NCBI GenBank assembly: GCA_022385755.1
Contig: MU278385.1
Span: 1 to 17,622, forward strand
Source: Trametopsis cervina
Taxonomy: Eukaryota > Basidiomycota > Agaricomycetes > Polyporales > Irpicaceae
Direction: 5' to 3'
DNA length: 17,622 bases
Shown piece after piece: positions 9,151-17,622 of this stretch (positions are counted from its first letter, which is position 1; the number at the start of each line of letters is the position of its first letter). The notes under the pieces were generated by a model. The model searched no databases, was not told the origin of the DNA, and was given only the letters and a program-made list of their open reading frames with translations. A program made the translations under genes and the position numbers.

Positions 9151-9773
9151 TTATTCATTATGGATCCGTCGCCGACTGTTCTGATTTGCAACGGCCTGCG
9201 AGTCAAGAATGAGTGATCGATTGGCAATGAACTGGACAAGTCACTCACTCCTGCAGGCTTTCGATGTTCAACCAGCAGCTCCTCCATAAGATCCACATCG
9301 ATCTTCTCCCAACCCGAGTAGCGACCCAGCAGCATCTCGTTGCAACGTCGTGCAAAGAAAGCGAAGTGATATAGTAGCACGGCAGACCATTCATATTGGC
9401 TAGCTATCTTGACAAGATGGCTGCTGTATCGGAAGAAGTAGCAGGGCAATATAGGAGGTTGACCATTCGATAGACCATGAATGCATAGGATAGAAAAGTA
9501 TGTGTTCAGAGGCACGAGGAGAGACTCCATGTTCTGGTAAATTTCGCGCGCGGAAGGCACGGTTCGGAATTGCACCGAACTGTCTTCTAGGTCAACGAGA
9601 TGCCAATTGGAGTCCATTATGCGCCGTGTGTCAAGCTTGTAGAGTTCAGCGGCAGGTAGCTCGTGGTTAAGAATGGCATTCAGAGTGTCTTCATCGACGT
9701 GAGGGAACAGAGAGGCGATATTCGGAGGGCTATCCGGAGGGATACCAAGAAGAAGGTCGTTCACAGAGTGCAT
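9151..9773 (-). CDS. Hypothetical protein, possibly retroelement gag-like
   Basis: The start ATG is at 9773-9771. Exon 1 runs 9773-9249 and exon 2 9195-9151, with the TAA at 9153-9151. The 53-base intron has a GTGAGT donor and a CTCGCAG acceptor and joins in phase, giving 189 residues. The sequence is helical and contains LVKIASQYEWSAVLLYHFAF followed by FFARRCNEMLLGRYSGWEKI. A pattern of aromatic-rich helix, basic ARR segment and YSGW recalls short gag-like or retroelement-associated proteins common in agaricomycete genomes. That is recollection of a pattern, not a match. No reverse transcriptase, integrase or LTR is seen nearby, so it would be an isolated relic or a domesticated gene. Confidence 0.55.
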
Positions 9774-10418
9774 CGAGCGAATAGAGCTAGCAAGAGAGTT
9801 AACTTTGCAACATTAACGGGAGAATACAGTGCTATTGAGGACGTACCGAGGTGTGTGGGACAATCTTTCCTGGGACAACCAGGCCTTATGTTCAACACAT
9901 GTTGTTAACACGGTGCGTTAGAAGCCGAGACGAGATGCCTGATTTTCTCGCTTGTCATACGCATGATAAAGACGGCGAGTATCCCAGATATAGACACTGG
10001 CATGGCCACAGCCAGAACAAAACGAAAACATAGAGCCATAAGAGCTAGGAGCGATCACGTTCATGAGCACAGCGAGCTCAGAGCAGCAGCGGGACTTGCC
10101 AGTATGGAGCCCGAAAAGGCAATCCGGCAATCACCGAAGTGGCTTGAAGAACTAGGCAGCTCATGCTGCTTTTGTCTCACGCTACCTTCACCGTTTACGA
10201 CAGGCCCGGCGCGTACGTTCCCTACGACACTCCTCAAGGTAAATATCCTCTCCATCTATCGTGCATTGCTACCGTTTGGCTGGCGAGACAAGAGCCCGTT
10301 GCTATCGTCTTCAAACCGTTGTAAATTGCCGCGTTTTGTGGTGTTTAGTCTCAGGCTTGGCGCTTTTATCGACTCTTCCGCTAACCATCACCTTTGATCT
10401 TCAGACAATTCCTCCAAA
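9774..10418. other. Intergenic stretch with the RPL35 promoter
   Basis: This is about 645 bases without a supported gene. An open plus-strand frame around 9963-10397 begins without ATG and has no protein-like order. The last 200 bases or so should hold the RPL35 promoter and leader. A possible donor (CAAG|GTAAAT near 10238-10244) and a pyrimidine-rich stretch ending in CTTCAG at 10399-10404 would allow an intron in the 5' leader, as is common for ribosomal protein genes. This is not proven here. Confidence 0.5.
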
Positions 10419-10966
10419 ATGCCCGGCAAGGTCAAGGCGTACGAGCTCCAATCCAAGTATGTCCATGCTTCAGAATCTCGACCACGGATCTTGAGGTGTT
10501 GATCGAAACCCTTAGGTCGAAGAATGACTTGAGCAAGCAGCTGGGAGAGCTCAAGACTGAGCTCCTCAGTCTCCGGGTGCAGAAGATTGCTGGTGGTTCG
10601 GCGGCGAAGCTGACCCGCATGTGCGTATGCAGACTCCTTACAACCTGCTCATAGAGTCTGACGTCTTGCATCTGCGATTAGTAACACTGTCCGCAAGTCT
10701 ATTGCACGGGTCTTGACAGTGATGAACCAAAAAGCACGGCAAAACCTCCGGGAGCTCTACAAGAAGAAGAAGTACGCTCCCCTTGACCTCCGAACGAAGA
10801 AGACTCGTGCGATCCGGAGACGGTTGACAAAGGTAAGGTTGTTTACATCGCTCGTCTGGCACAGTCTCATCCTCCTGCCTAGCACGAGACGTCGCTTAAG
10901 ACCCTGAAGCAGCGCAAGAAGGAGATTCACTTCCCCCTCCGCAAGTACGCTGTCAAGGCGGCATGA
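10419..10966 (+). CDS. RPL35: 60S ribosomal protein L35 (uL29)
   Basis: Four exons (10419-10456, 10516-10620, 10682-10832, 10883-10966) encode 125 residues, the normal length for eukaryotic L35. The introns are 59, 61 and 50 bases and all junctions keep phase. Family hallmarks are the start [15 protein letters not shown], the LRVQKIAGG segment, the [14 protein letters not shown] helix and the basic end [18 protein letters not shown]35 sits by the peptide exit tunnel of the large ribosomal subunit and takes part in early rRNA processing. The first intron falls inside the LQSKSK codons after a 38-base first exon, a typical ribosomal-protein gene layout. The gene converges on the MDH gene, with 272 bases between stops. 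Confidence 0.97.
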
Positions 10967-11238
10967 TGGAACACTGATCGTGTATGGGATGAGTCTGAGT
11001 TCTCGCTTTTGGTATTTTCTTATATTCGCTGTATGCCACACTCTCGATTGCTCTTGCCAATCCATGCAACGCCGTGTACTGCTATGATGAATGAACTTCA
11101 GACAAGATGTGATAGCGCCACGCAGGAAACAATGCCATAACATGCAGAATGATAACATGTCTATCATAGTCTGCTGTGTAGTATACGACAAGCATCGGCA
11201 CATAGTATTTTATCTAGGGTAAGATGTCTCTAGCGCCC

Positions 11239-12518
11239 TTATGACTGAGCAACGAAAGCTTTGCCCTTCTCGATGTTCTTCTTCAGCTCTGGCAGGCAAG
11301 CCTCCAACAGCTTCTCCTCCTCCGCAGACAAGGGACCAACGGGATGGATCTTCTCGACACCGTTCGGCTATACAAGATATCAGCCACACATACAAGCAGC
11401 AGTTCGTAACAACACTTACTCCGAGCTCAACGTTGGAGGAGAAGTACTCGATTCCCTGATCTTCGTACAGGGGGCTCTTAACGAAAGTGGGAGTGATGAC
11501 ACCCTTTTCCCCGTTCAAACCACGTAGGAGAGCATCGGTGAACTTGGCGCCGGCATAGGCCATAGACAAGGTGGCACTACCCGCACCGTCCTTGGCTTTT
11601 ACAACTTCATCGCCACCAAACTGAATGCGGTGGACAAGCTTCTCGTACGTCTCGCCCTTGACTGCCTTACCGTGTGCAGTTTGCGAGAGCAAGGGAACGA
11701 TGGTAGCACCAGAGTGACCACCGACAACAGGGACAACGGTGTCATGAGGCTCGGCACCTGCGACACCTGCAAGGAAGCGTGCAGCGCGGACGACATCCAG
11801 GGTGGTGACACCGAAAATACGGCGGGGGTCATATACGCCAGCCTTCTGAAGGACCTCGGATACGATAGGTACGGTCGAGTTGACAGGGTTAGAGATGATA
11901 AGTAGGTGGGCCTCCGGGGCGACGCGTGCAACGGCTGCAGCGAGGTCACGGACAATTGAGGCATTGGTCTAAAACACGTCGGTGAACACATTGAGAGGGC
12001 GGAATAGCACCAGGACTTACGTTGAAGAGGTCATCACGCGTCATCTATACGGATGGATTTAGAACGGAATCATGTTAGGGAACGAGTGAAATGCTTACTC
12101 CAGGCTGAGGAAGAGCAGTCAGCGAGCCAGGAGGTTGTGAAAAGACAGCACACGTACCTTACGGGGGACACCAGCGGGGATGACAACAACCTTGACACCT
12201 TCCAGGGCCTGGTCAAGTTGGTCCGCTGGATAGCCGACCACCTAGTACAGTTTTAGTCCTGTGTAATTTGGGAATTTATGACACGACGCGCACCTCACTG
12301 GCAGTGTCTATGTGGCTAACATCAGCTGCAACACCGGGGGCGCCACGGATATCGTAGAGGCTCAGGGATGTGACAAGCTTGTTCTGTTTGAGGAGGAGGG
12401 AAAGTGGTTGGCCGATACCTCCGCCAGCACCGAGAACGGCAACCTTCGTTTTGCGCGCCGCCGACGAAGAGAACTGGCGGGTCTGGCTGAGGGTGCGAGC
12501 GGCGGATCGAGCGAACAT
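11239..12518 (-). CDS. MDH1: Mitochondrial malate dehydrogenase (NAD)
   Basis: Six exons (12518-12294, 12241-12158, 12104-12099, 12044-12021, 11968-11420, 11367-11239) encode 338 residues. The enzyme interconverts malate and oxaloacetate with NAD in the TCA cycle. The N-terminus [20 protein letters not shown] is a basic, serine-rich presequence without acidic residues, so import into mitochondria is expected. The C-terminus is VAQS, with no peroxisomal SKL. The Rossmann motif GAGGGIG is at residues 30-36. Substrate-binding arginines are R102 (VPRK) and R108 (MTRDD). The catalytic pair is D171 (TTLDVVR) and H198 (GGHSG). Exon 3 is only 6 bases and encodes Pro104-Gly105. It is flanked by a 53-base and a 54-base intron with good splice sites, and without it the invariant PRKPGMTR loop would lack PG. 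The gene shares a 304-base promoter with SSN8. Confidence 0.97.
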
Positions 12519-12822
12519 ACTGGTCGTCGTGAGTGGGCGGGTACAGGGAAGGGCTGAAGGCGTGGTGGTGGTCAAAGTCTGCGTGCGACTGTGGCATGGG
12601 ACGCGAGCCTTATACTGCTCGGAGCAGTTCGGGCCATCTGCCGCCTGACACCGGCACTCTACTGCCAGCACTCGACAACGCACACGACCGTCGCGGCGAC
12701 GTCCAAAGCATTACAGCAGAACTGGTCGACGCGTCCTGGACTCCTGACGCCTCTCCGGCATCTGCTGTGCGCCAAGCTGTGTCCCGCAAAGTGATGCCAG
12801 CGCGCCCATCCTCTCTGCGTGC
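12519..12822. promoter_or_regulatory. Bidirectional promoter of MDH and SSN8
   Basis: The start codons of the divergent MDH gene (12518) and cyclin C gene (12823) lie 304 bases apart, so this stretch must contain both leaders and the shared promoter. A short palindrome CTGCTCGGAGCAG lies near 12616-12628. No TATA box or CCAAT box stands out, which suits a housekeeping promoter. Confidence 0.6.
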
Positions 12823-14316
12823 ATGGCCACCGATTTCTGGGCTAGCTCCCACCAGTAAGTTCCTCACACGATGGCTATATCCACCTGTATCTGACTTATT
12901 CTTCTCAGTAAGCGGTGGATAGTAGACCGAGATACACTGAGGCAGGCTCGAGTGGAGGATCTGCAGTACATCGAAGACCCGGAATACCTTGATTTCTTCA
13001 ATATTTTTTTTGCCAACGGTGAGCCCCCCGTTGCATTGCGGCCATCCCATTGTTAACGTGGCGGATAGTGATTTCGAAACTGGGAAAGAAGCTTCAATTG
13101 CGGCAGCGCGTCGTTGCCACCGCCATCGTCTTCTTCAAGCGATTCTATCTCAAGAACTCCTACTGTGAAACGGACCCATTCATCGTGATCGCTGCTTGCT
13201 GTTATGTTGCTGCCAAGGCAGAAGAGGCCCCAGTGCACATCAAGAACGTTGTCACCGAGGCGCGGCTGCTCTTTGGAAGTGAGTTGTCCATGCAGATGTC
13301 CAAACGTTGAGGACAATAATGGTCTATGTAAGGTGATGAATACGGTATCAAATCATTCCCATCGGATAACTCCAAATTGGCCGAAATGGAGTTCTATCTC
13401 GTAGACGACCTGGAATGTGACCTTGTCGTCTTTCATCCGTATCGAACTCTCATGACCTTGTGTGGCAAAGACAACATCTCGCCGTTTGCGGACGCGGAGG
13501 CCGGCGAGCTTGGTGCCGGCGTGCAGGACGGTGCACGTTACTGGGGCACCGGAGAAGGCAAACTAGAGTTGCAAGAGGGCGCTTTACAAATGGCCTGGTA
13601 CGCTCACAGGTCTTAGAGAGTGCGCCAGACTGACAGGAAGAAATAGGTTCATAGTGAATGACTCGTTCCGCTCAGACCTCTGCCTTATTTACCCACCGCA
13701 TTTAATTGCTGTGACAGCAATATACCTGACACTGGTGTTTCATTCCTCGACACGCAATTCTCTCCATTTTCAGTCATCGCCGACTCCCTCCTCAGTGACG
13801 CAAGGTTCCACAAGCCAATCGTCGCCGGCAGGAAATCCAAGGCGATCATCGAGGTCCTCGTCAGGACAGTCAAGAAGGGCTGATCAGGATATAGTGGGCT
13901 TTATGGCTGGGCTCAATGTCAACATGGAAGTGATAGCAAGTATCGCACAGGAAATAATATCGCGATATACACTATGGGAAAGATACAAGGACGATGCGGT
14001 GGAACACACTGCGCGGGGGTCATTGGCTACTGATCAACCGCCGACATTCACGTCCAGTCTCAAACGTTCTGCCAGCAGCACGACGAGAAGCGGAAGTGTG
14101 GCCAGTGGAAGCACAGCGAAGAGCCGAGATGGTACTCCGGTGGGGTCAACTCAGAGGGCACCTTCGAATGCTCGACAACCAGCAGTGGTCACCCCGACAT
14201 TTTTGACTCAGCTGCTGGTAAAGATGAGAGAAGGGAAGATGGCGGACATGGCACATCCTGCAACGGGACGGCCTATGGCACTGGACAAGCGACTTGAAAG
14301 AACTCAAAACGCTTGA
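12823..14316 (+). CDS. SSN8: Cyclin C, RNA polymerase II holoenzyme cyclin-like subunit
   Basis: Five exons (12823-12854, 12909-13018, 13069-13278, 13333-13597, 13647-14316) encode 428 residues. Intron lengths are 54, 50, 54 and 49 bases. The start MATDFWASSHHKRWIVDR is the usual fungal cyclin C N-terminus and fixes the ATG; an upstream in-frame start is unlikely. The first cyclin box holds KLGKKLQLRQRVVATAIVFF and AACCYVAAKAEEAPVHIK. The second contains EFYLVDDLECDL and a YPPHLIAVTAIYLTL helix. The protein pairs with the kinase Cdk8/Srb10 in the Mediator kinase module and mostly represses transcription. A Ser/Arg/Pro-rich insert follows the second box and a basic, low-complexity tail extends the protein well beyond the roughly 280-residue animal form. 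An optional 42-base intron (GTGTTT...TTTTCAG near 13736-13777) inside exon 5 could remove part of the insert. The gene converges on TSR2, with 149 bases between stops. Confidence 0.94.
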
Positions 14317-14465
14317 CTGGGTGAGCTTCTAGGGTGCTTCGAATAGCTCATTAAACCGTGTATCTGGTGTAGCGAGCGGTGTAGTTTACTGTACAGATAT
14401 TAGCTTTTCTATACCTCTTTTGAACATCGTAAACGAACTTTCAGTATGGGACGTTGAGCTGGGGG

Positions 14466-15044
14466 CTACTTGTGCCTGCTCCCCTTGCCTTTAACCATGG
14501 TGAACCCGTCTTCGTCCACCTCCGGAGCAAGCTTTTCGGATTTCGACTCTACCTCTATCAAGGCTGGTACTGCGTCCGATTCACTGTCGCCACTTTCATC
14601 TCCGCTTTCATCCTCCCAATCACTCCCATCTGCCCCTTCCTCTGCCTGCACTTTCTTTCCTTTCAGTCCATCTGCCTGCCTTTCAAACTCCTGGACGCCG
14701 TTTTCATTGCCACTCTGTATGTCTGACCAAAGTCTAACAATGTCCTTCGCAACTACTTCCGCACTACCGTCTTCCAGAACTGTGTCGAACTCGTCCTCCA
14801 TGACTTGAAGTAGCGTGAGCTCGACGTAGCTGACATCTGGCTGTGGGTCCTCTTGTTCAAATGCATCCACGATGACAGATGCGAGCCAGGTACGCTTCGT
14901 GGCCGATTCTGGCCCTCCCCATCCTTGATCTACGGCAATGCGCAAAGCATGCCAGACGGCTAATTTGGCGATGACCCCACGCGCGAACAGAAGCGATGTT
15001 GGAGACGGGAGAGATGAGAGTTCCACGGTTGCAGATGTGGCCAT
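14466..15044 (-). CDS. TSR2: Pre-rRNA processing protein Tsr2
   Basis: A single exon of 192 codons has its ATG at 15044 and TAG at 14468-14466. The N-terminal half is the WGG domain: a helix LLFARGVIAKLAVWHALRI is followed by W42-G43-G44 and a KRTWLASVIVDAFEQE helix. The second half is strongly acidic (DWEDESGDESGDSESD) and ends in a conserved-looking EVDEDGFTMVKGKG tail. In yeast, Tsr2 binds eS26 (Rps26), frees it from its importin and helps deliver it to pre-40S particles; its acidic tail is part of that job. Length and layout are normal. It is divergent from GRC3 with 160 bases between start codons. Confidence 0.93.
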   Translation of the reverse strand: MATSATVELSSLPSPTSLLFARGVIAKLAVWHALRIAVDQGWGGPESATKRTWLASVIVDAFEQEDPQPDVSYVELTLLQVMEDEFDTVLEDGSAEVVAKDIVRLWSDIQSGNENGVQEFERQADGLKGKKVQAEEGADGSDWEDESGDESGDSESDAVPALIEVESKSEKLAPEVDEDGFTMVKGKGSRHK

Positions 15045-15204
15045 ATCGTTGGTTTAGAAAACGACGGGCGTAGCAACGAAGAGTTACGGGAGGTCTTATG
15101 GGATTGTGTATGAGTCTGATCAGTACATGTACAGCGATCAACCTGTAGGACGCAATCAAAAATTTGACGGCAAGCGCCATCCACCGCTCTTTCATCTCTA
15201 CGGC
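15045..15204. promoter_or_regulatory. Bidirectional promoter of TSR2 and GRC3 with an RRPE-like motif
   Basis: Only 160 bases separate the start codons of two divergent ribosome-biogenesis genes. The sequence AAAAATTT at 15158-15165 matches the core of the RRPE element, which in ascomycete yeasts drives ribosome-biogenesis genes. It lies 40 bases before the GRC3 ATG and may fall in its leader. Use of RRPE in basidiomycetes is not something I can confirm. Confidence 0.45.
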
Positions 15205-17514
15205 ATGCTCAGTGCAGTCGCAGCTCGAAAAGCGCGTCTTTCAGCGAATGACAGACCCTCCGCACAACGACCTGTTACAGTGCAGGACGAAAACAGGGAC
15301 GAACCAACGCACTCGAAGCGTAAGCTCTCGCATAGCACCTCGAAGTCGGTGCGACCGAAGAAGCAGAGGTTGGCGAGGCGTGAAGTAACTCAGGCCGGCA
15401 GGTATTTTGCTCAGCCAAGTTCCTTCGAAGACCAGGATGATTCAGTAGCCTCTGACGACGACGAGGCGATCAGCGATTCCTCGGACGGGGACATATGGGA
15501 GGCTGTTGAAGACAGACAAGCAACGCCTTCTCAGGTGATCTCATCCACTCTTTCAACCTGGCGGCCTGTGCAAGGCCAGACTCTGCTTCACCTCACGGAA
15601 GAAGACTCGCATGCCCTACAAATATCTACCGGAATACCTGCGCGAGTGTTTCTTCTCCGCAAGGACGAGCGACTCACTCTTGTAGGTGTGTACCGTCTCA
15701 CAGTAGTGCATGGATCGGTCGCCTTGGCTGGTACAACCCTCACCGCGAAGGCCGAATCTCACGAGGTGTACGCACCGTGGTCGTCGCCTCTCCCTGTCAT
15801 TGAGTGCCTTCCTGGAGGCCAAACTGTGTCATCTTGGCCGAAAACTCTTTCAGAACCCTTACGACAATCTCTCGCAAGGTTCGACGCGGCCCTGGTAGTC
15901 CAGGAATTCAGAACGGGAATTGAAGGGCTGGGGAAAGTTTGCAGAACATTCGAGCATGTCTTTGAGCCGCCAAGACAGAGGGATGCCCGGCTCGTGGAGG
16001 GTCTTAGTCTGTCAGGTGTTCATTACGTACGTAGCAAGCTCTCCGTCGGAGTTGGGTCTTACATGCTCTTCAGATAGAATCGCAAGGACACGGCCTGTGC
16101 TCATTCACTGTTCCCCCGTCTTGGCAGCAAGCAGTCAATCGCGCACTGACTCATTACGGTCGTGAAACTACAAGACTCGTTTACGTGGTCCAAGGGGCCA
16201 AGAAAACCGGCAAGAGCTCATTTGCACGATTGTTGCTGAACACTCTTCTGACAAGGTGCGCCTTTCGTTGCCCTCCAAATGCCCTTCGCCTAACTATTAG
16301 TCACTAGATTTCGTAAGGTAGCATTTCTTGAATGTGATATCGGCCAGTCGGAATTCACACCAGGTGGAATGCTTGCGTTGAATGTTGTCGAAAAACACAT
16401 GTTCGGTGCGTAGCGTGCCCGTCTTATCCGCATGTTAGCTCATCGGACCACAGGCCCCCCTTTCTCCCACCCCAGCATTCCGTATCGTGCCCATTATATT
16501 GGCTCGACATCGCCGAAGGATACGCCTGCTTTATACATTGAGGCAATCAATGCATTGGTGCAGAGTTACATCGACCACGTCCAATTCGACGACTCCTCAG
16601 AGTCGCTGTCGCTCGATAATCGGGTCGTCGACTTTGTCCCGCTTGTCGTCAACACTATGGGATGGACAAAAGGCCTCGGTGCTGATTTATCACAAAGAAT
16701 TTCGGAAATCGTGGAACCTACTGAGATTTTCAACACCCAGGCTGCTGCTCCTAAGGACGGGTCGTTGCCGGTGATGCCATATGTTTCTACTCCCGGAGGC
16801 ATTCCTGCAGTCAAGCTGACCCTTCTGGAGCCGTTCACTTCTACGGATACCGCTACGCGCTTTACGGCTGCAGATCAACGGAATATCTCGATTTTGTCGT
16901 ATCTTCATGCTATCTTCGCTCCCGACTTATCGTCTGAAGACCAAGAGCAAGTGCCTCAATACGCCAGTTCGTGGAACACATCATTGCCGCTGTGTGCTCG
17001 CATGCCATATGAAATCAGGAGTGGTGCAGGGCTCCACTCGATTGTTCTACTTGGGCCTGGAGCAGAAGACATTGTCCCCTCGGAAGTCGGCCGGGTACTT
17101 AACGGATCCATTGTTGCGCTAGTCAGCACGCACTCGGATGTCTCAGTTGAAATAGGCAAAGCTGTTGGCCTGCCGTACGTGCAAGGCGCGACGCCCCCTT
17201 CACCTGCAACTTCTGCGTGTCATGGTCTTGCTCTGATACGCTCTTATGATACCGACATAACAATGGACAACGACACTGGCCAACACACCCTACACTTACT
17301 CACTCCCATACCACCGCCTAGTCGATCTCACTGTCTTCTTGTCAAGGGACAGATGGAGCTTCCCATATGGGGGTGGCTCGATTTCACTGAAGATTCCTTG
17401 AATGGCAAAACCGAACAACATAATGTTCCTTACTTGCAATGGGGCAAAGGTGAAGGCGTGGGTGCTGAGCGGAGAAGAATACGTAGAAACCTAATGAGGC
17501 AGGCTTTGAAATAA
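15205..17514 (+). CDS. GRC3: Polynucleotide 5'-hydroxyl kinase Grc3/NOL9
   Basis: Four exons (15205-16026, 16074-16255, 16308-16405, 16454-17514) encode 720 residues. I chose the ATG at 15205 because MLSAVAARKARLS is the usual fungal Grc3 beginning; the frame is open upstream to an ATG at 15106, which would add 33 unlikely residues. The N-terminal 130 or so residues are disordered, with a basic KRKLSHSTSKSVRPKKQR nuclear signal and an acidic patch. The Walker A motif GAKKTGKS is at residues 315-322. Next come FLECDIGQSEFTPGG (D345, Q348), HYIGSTSPKDTPALYI, and VNTMGWTKGLG, all hallmarks of the Clp1/Grc3 kinase family. Grc3 works with the nuclease Las1 to cut ITS2 and phosphorylate the 26S pre-rRNA end for Rat1 trimming. 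It also has a role in rDNA transcription termination in yeast. The gene ends 108 bases before the window edge and is complete. Confidence 0.95.
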
Positions 17515-17622
17515 TAATGCAATTGAAGTTGAATTATGATTCCTGAGGTACGAAGTTAGAATCGTTCCAGTAACATCTAGCACATTGGGGTTCTGCGACC
17601 TTGACAAGTTTTGCCCTAAAGC

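Noticed and set aside
9963..10397. Plus-strand open frame upstream of RPL35
   Set aside because: It starts without ATG, has no protein-like order and lies in the RPL35 promoter or leader.
11630..11905. Plus-strand open frame across the MDH gene
   Set aside because: It is antisense to the large MDH exon, which carries the catalytic motifs.
15106..15204. Upstream in-frame ATG for GRC3
   Set aside because: The extra residues are not like fungal Grc3 N-termini, while the ATG at 15205 gives the usual MLSAVAARK start; the longer form would also take up most of the 160-base promoter shared with TSR2.
1..17622. tRNA, rRNA, CRISPR array or prokaryotic operon signals
   Set aside because: No cloverleaf-like sequence, rRNA segment or evenly spaced repeat array was seen, and the genes have spliceosomal introns throughout.

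Overview
The window comes from a filamentous basidiomycete, most likely an agaricomycete such as a polypore-type fungus. Nearly every gene is cut by short introns of about 46-64 bases with GTRNGT-like donors and YAG acceptors, some with CTAAC/CTRAY branch sites. The recognisable proteins (mitochondrial malate dehydrogenase, cyclin C, Tsr2, Grc3, ribosomal protein L35 and a fungal Tnp2-type transposase) fit that group. No prokaryotic features, tRNA, rRNA or CRISPR array were seen. All exon models were built by reading splice signals and reading frames by eye.

The left part (about 1-6907) is accessory and transposon-rich. A five-exon gene of an uncharacterised family (169-1648, +) converges on a 13-exon Tnp2 transposase gene (5880-1743, -) of the CACTA/EnSpm kind, with only 94 bases between their stops. 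Upstream of the transposase lies about 1 kb without a convincing gene. It holds a large imperfect inverted repeat (6264-6367) and a three-copy 30-base tandem repeat (6790-6878).

The middle part (6908-10418) holds three genes I cannot name. The first is a multi-exon minus-strand gene with an unresolved 5' end (6908 to about 8160). The second is a two-exon gene for a 214-residue protein with one membrane segment and a coiled coil (8265-8970, +); its second exon lies beyond an apparent stop codon. The third is a two-exon minus-strand gene for a 189-residue, possibly gag-like protein (9773-9151).

The right part (10419-17514) is a compact housekeeping block: RPL35 (+), mitochondrial MDH (-), cyclin C/SSN8 (+), TSR2 (-) and GRC3 (+). 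MDH/SSN8 and TSR2/GRC3 are divergent pairs sharing 304-base and 160-base promoters. RPL35/MDH and SSN8/TSR2 converge. Three of the five genes serve ribosome production: L35 is a 60S protein, Tsr2 acts in 40S maturation with eS26, and Grc3 is the polynucleotide kinase of ITS2 processing. The MDH gene contains a 6-base microexon encoding Pro-Gly inside the active-site loop.

I found no clear novel defence or metabolic system. The best candidates for new biology are the uncharacterised gene paired with the transposase, the inverted repeat at 6264-6367, the MDH microexon and the shared TSR2/GRC3 promoter.
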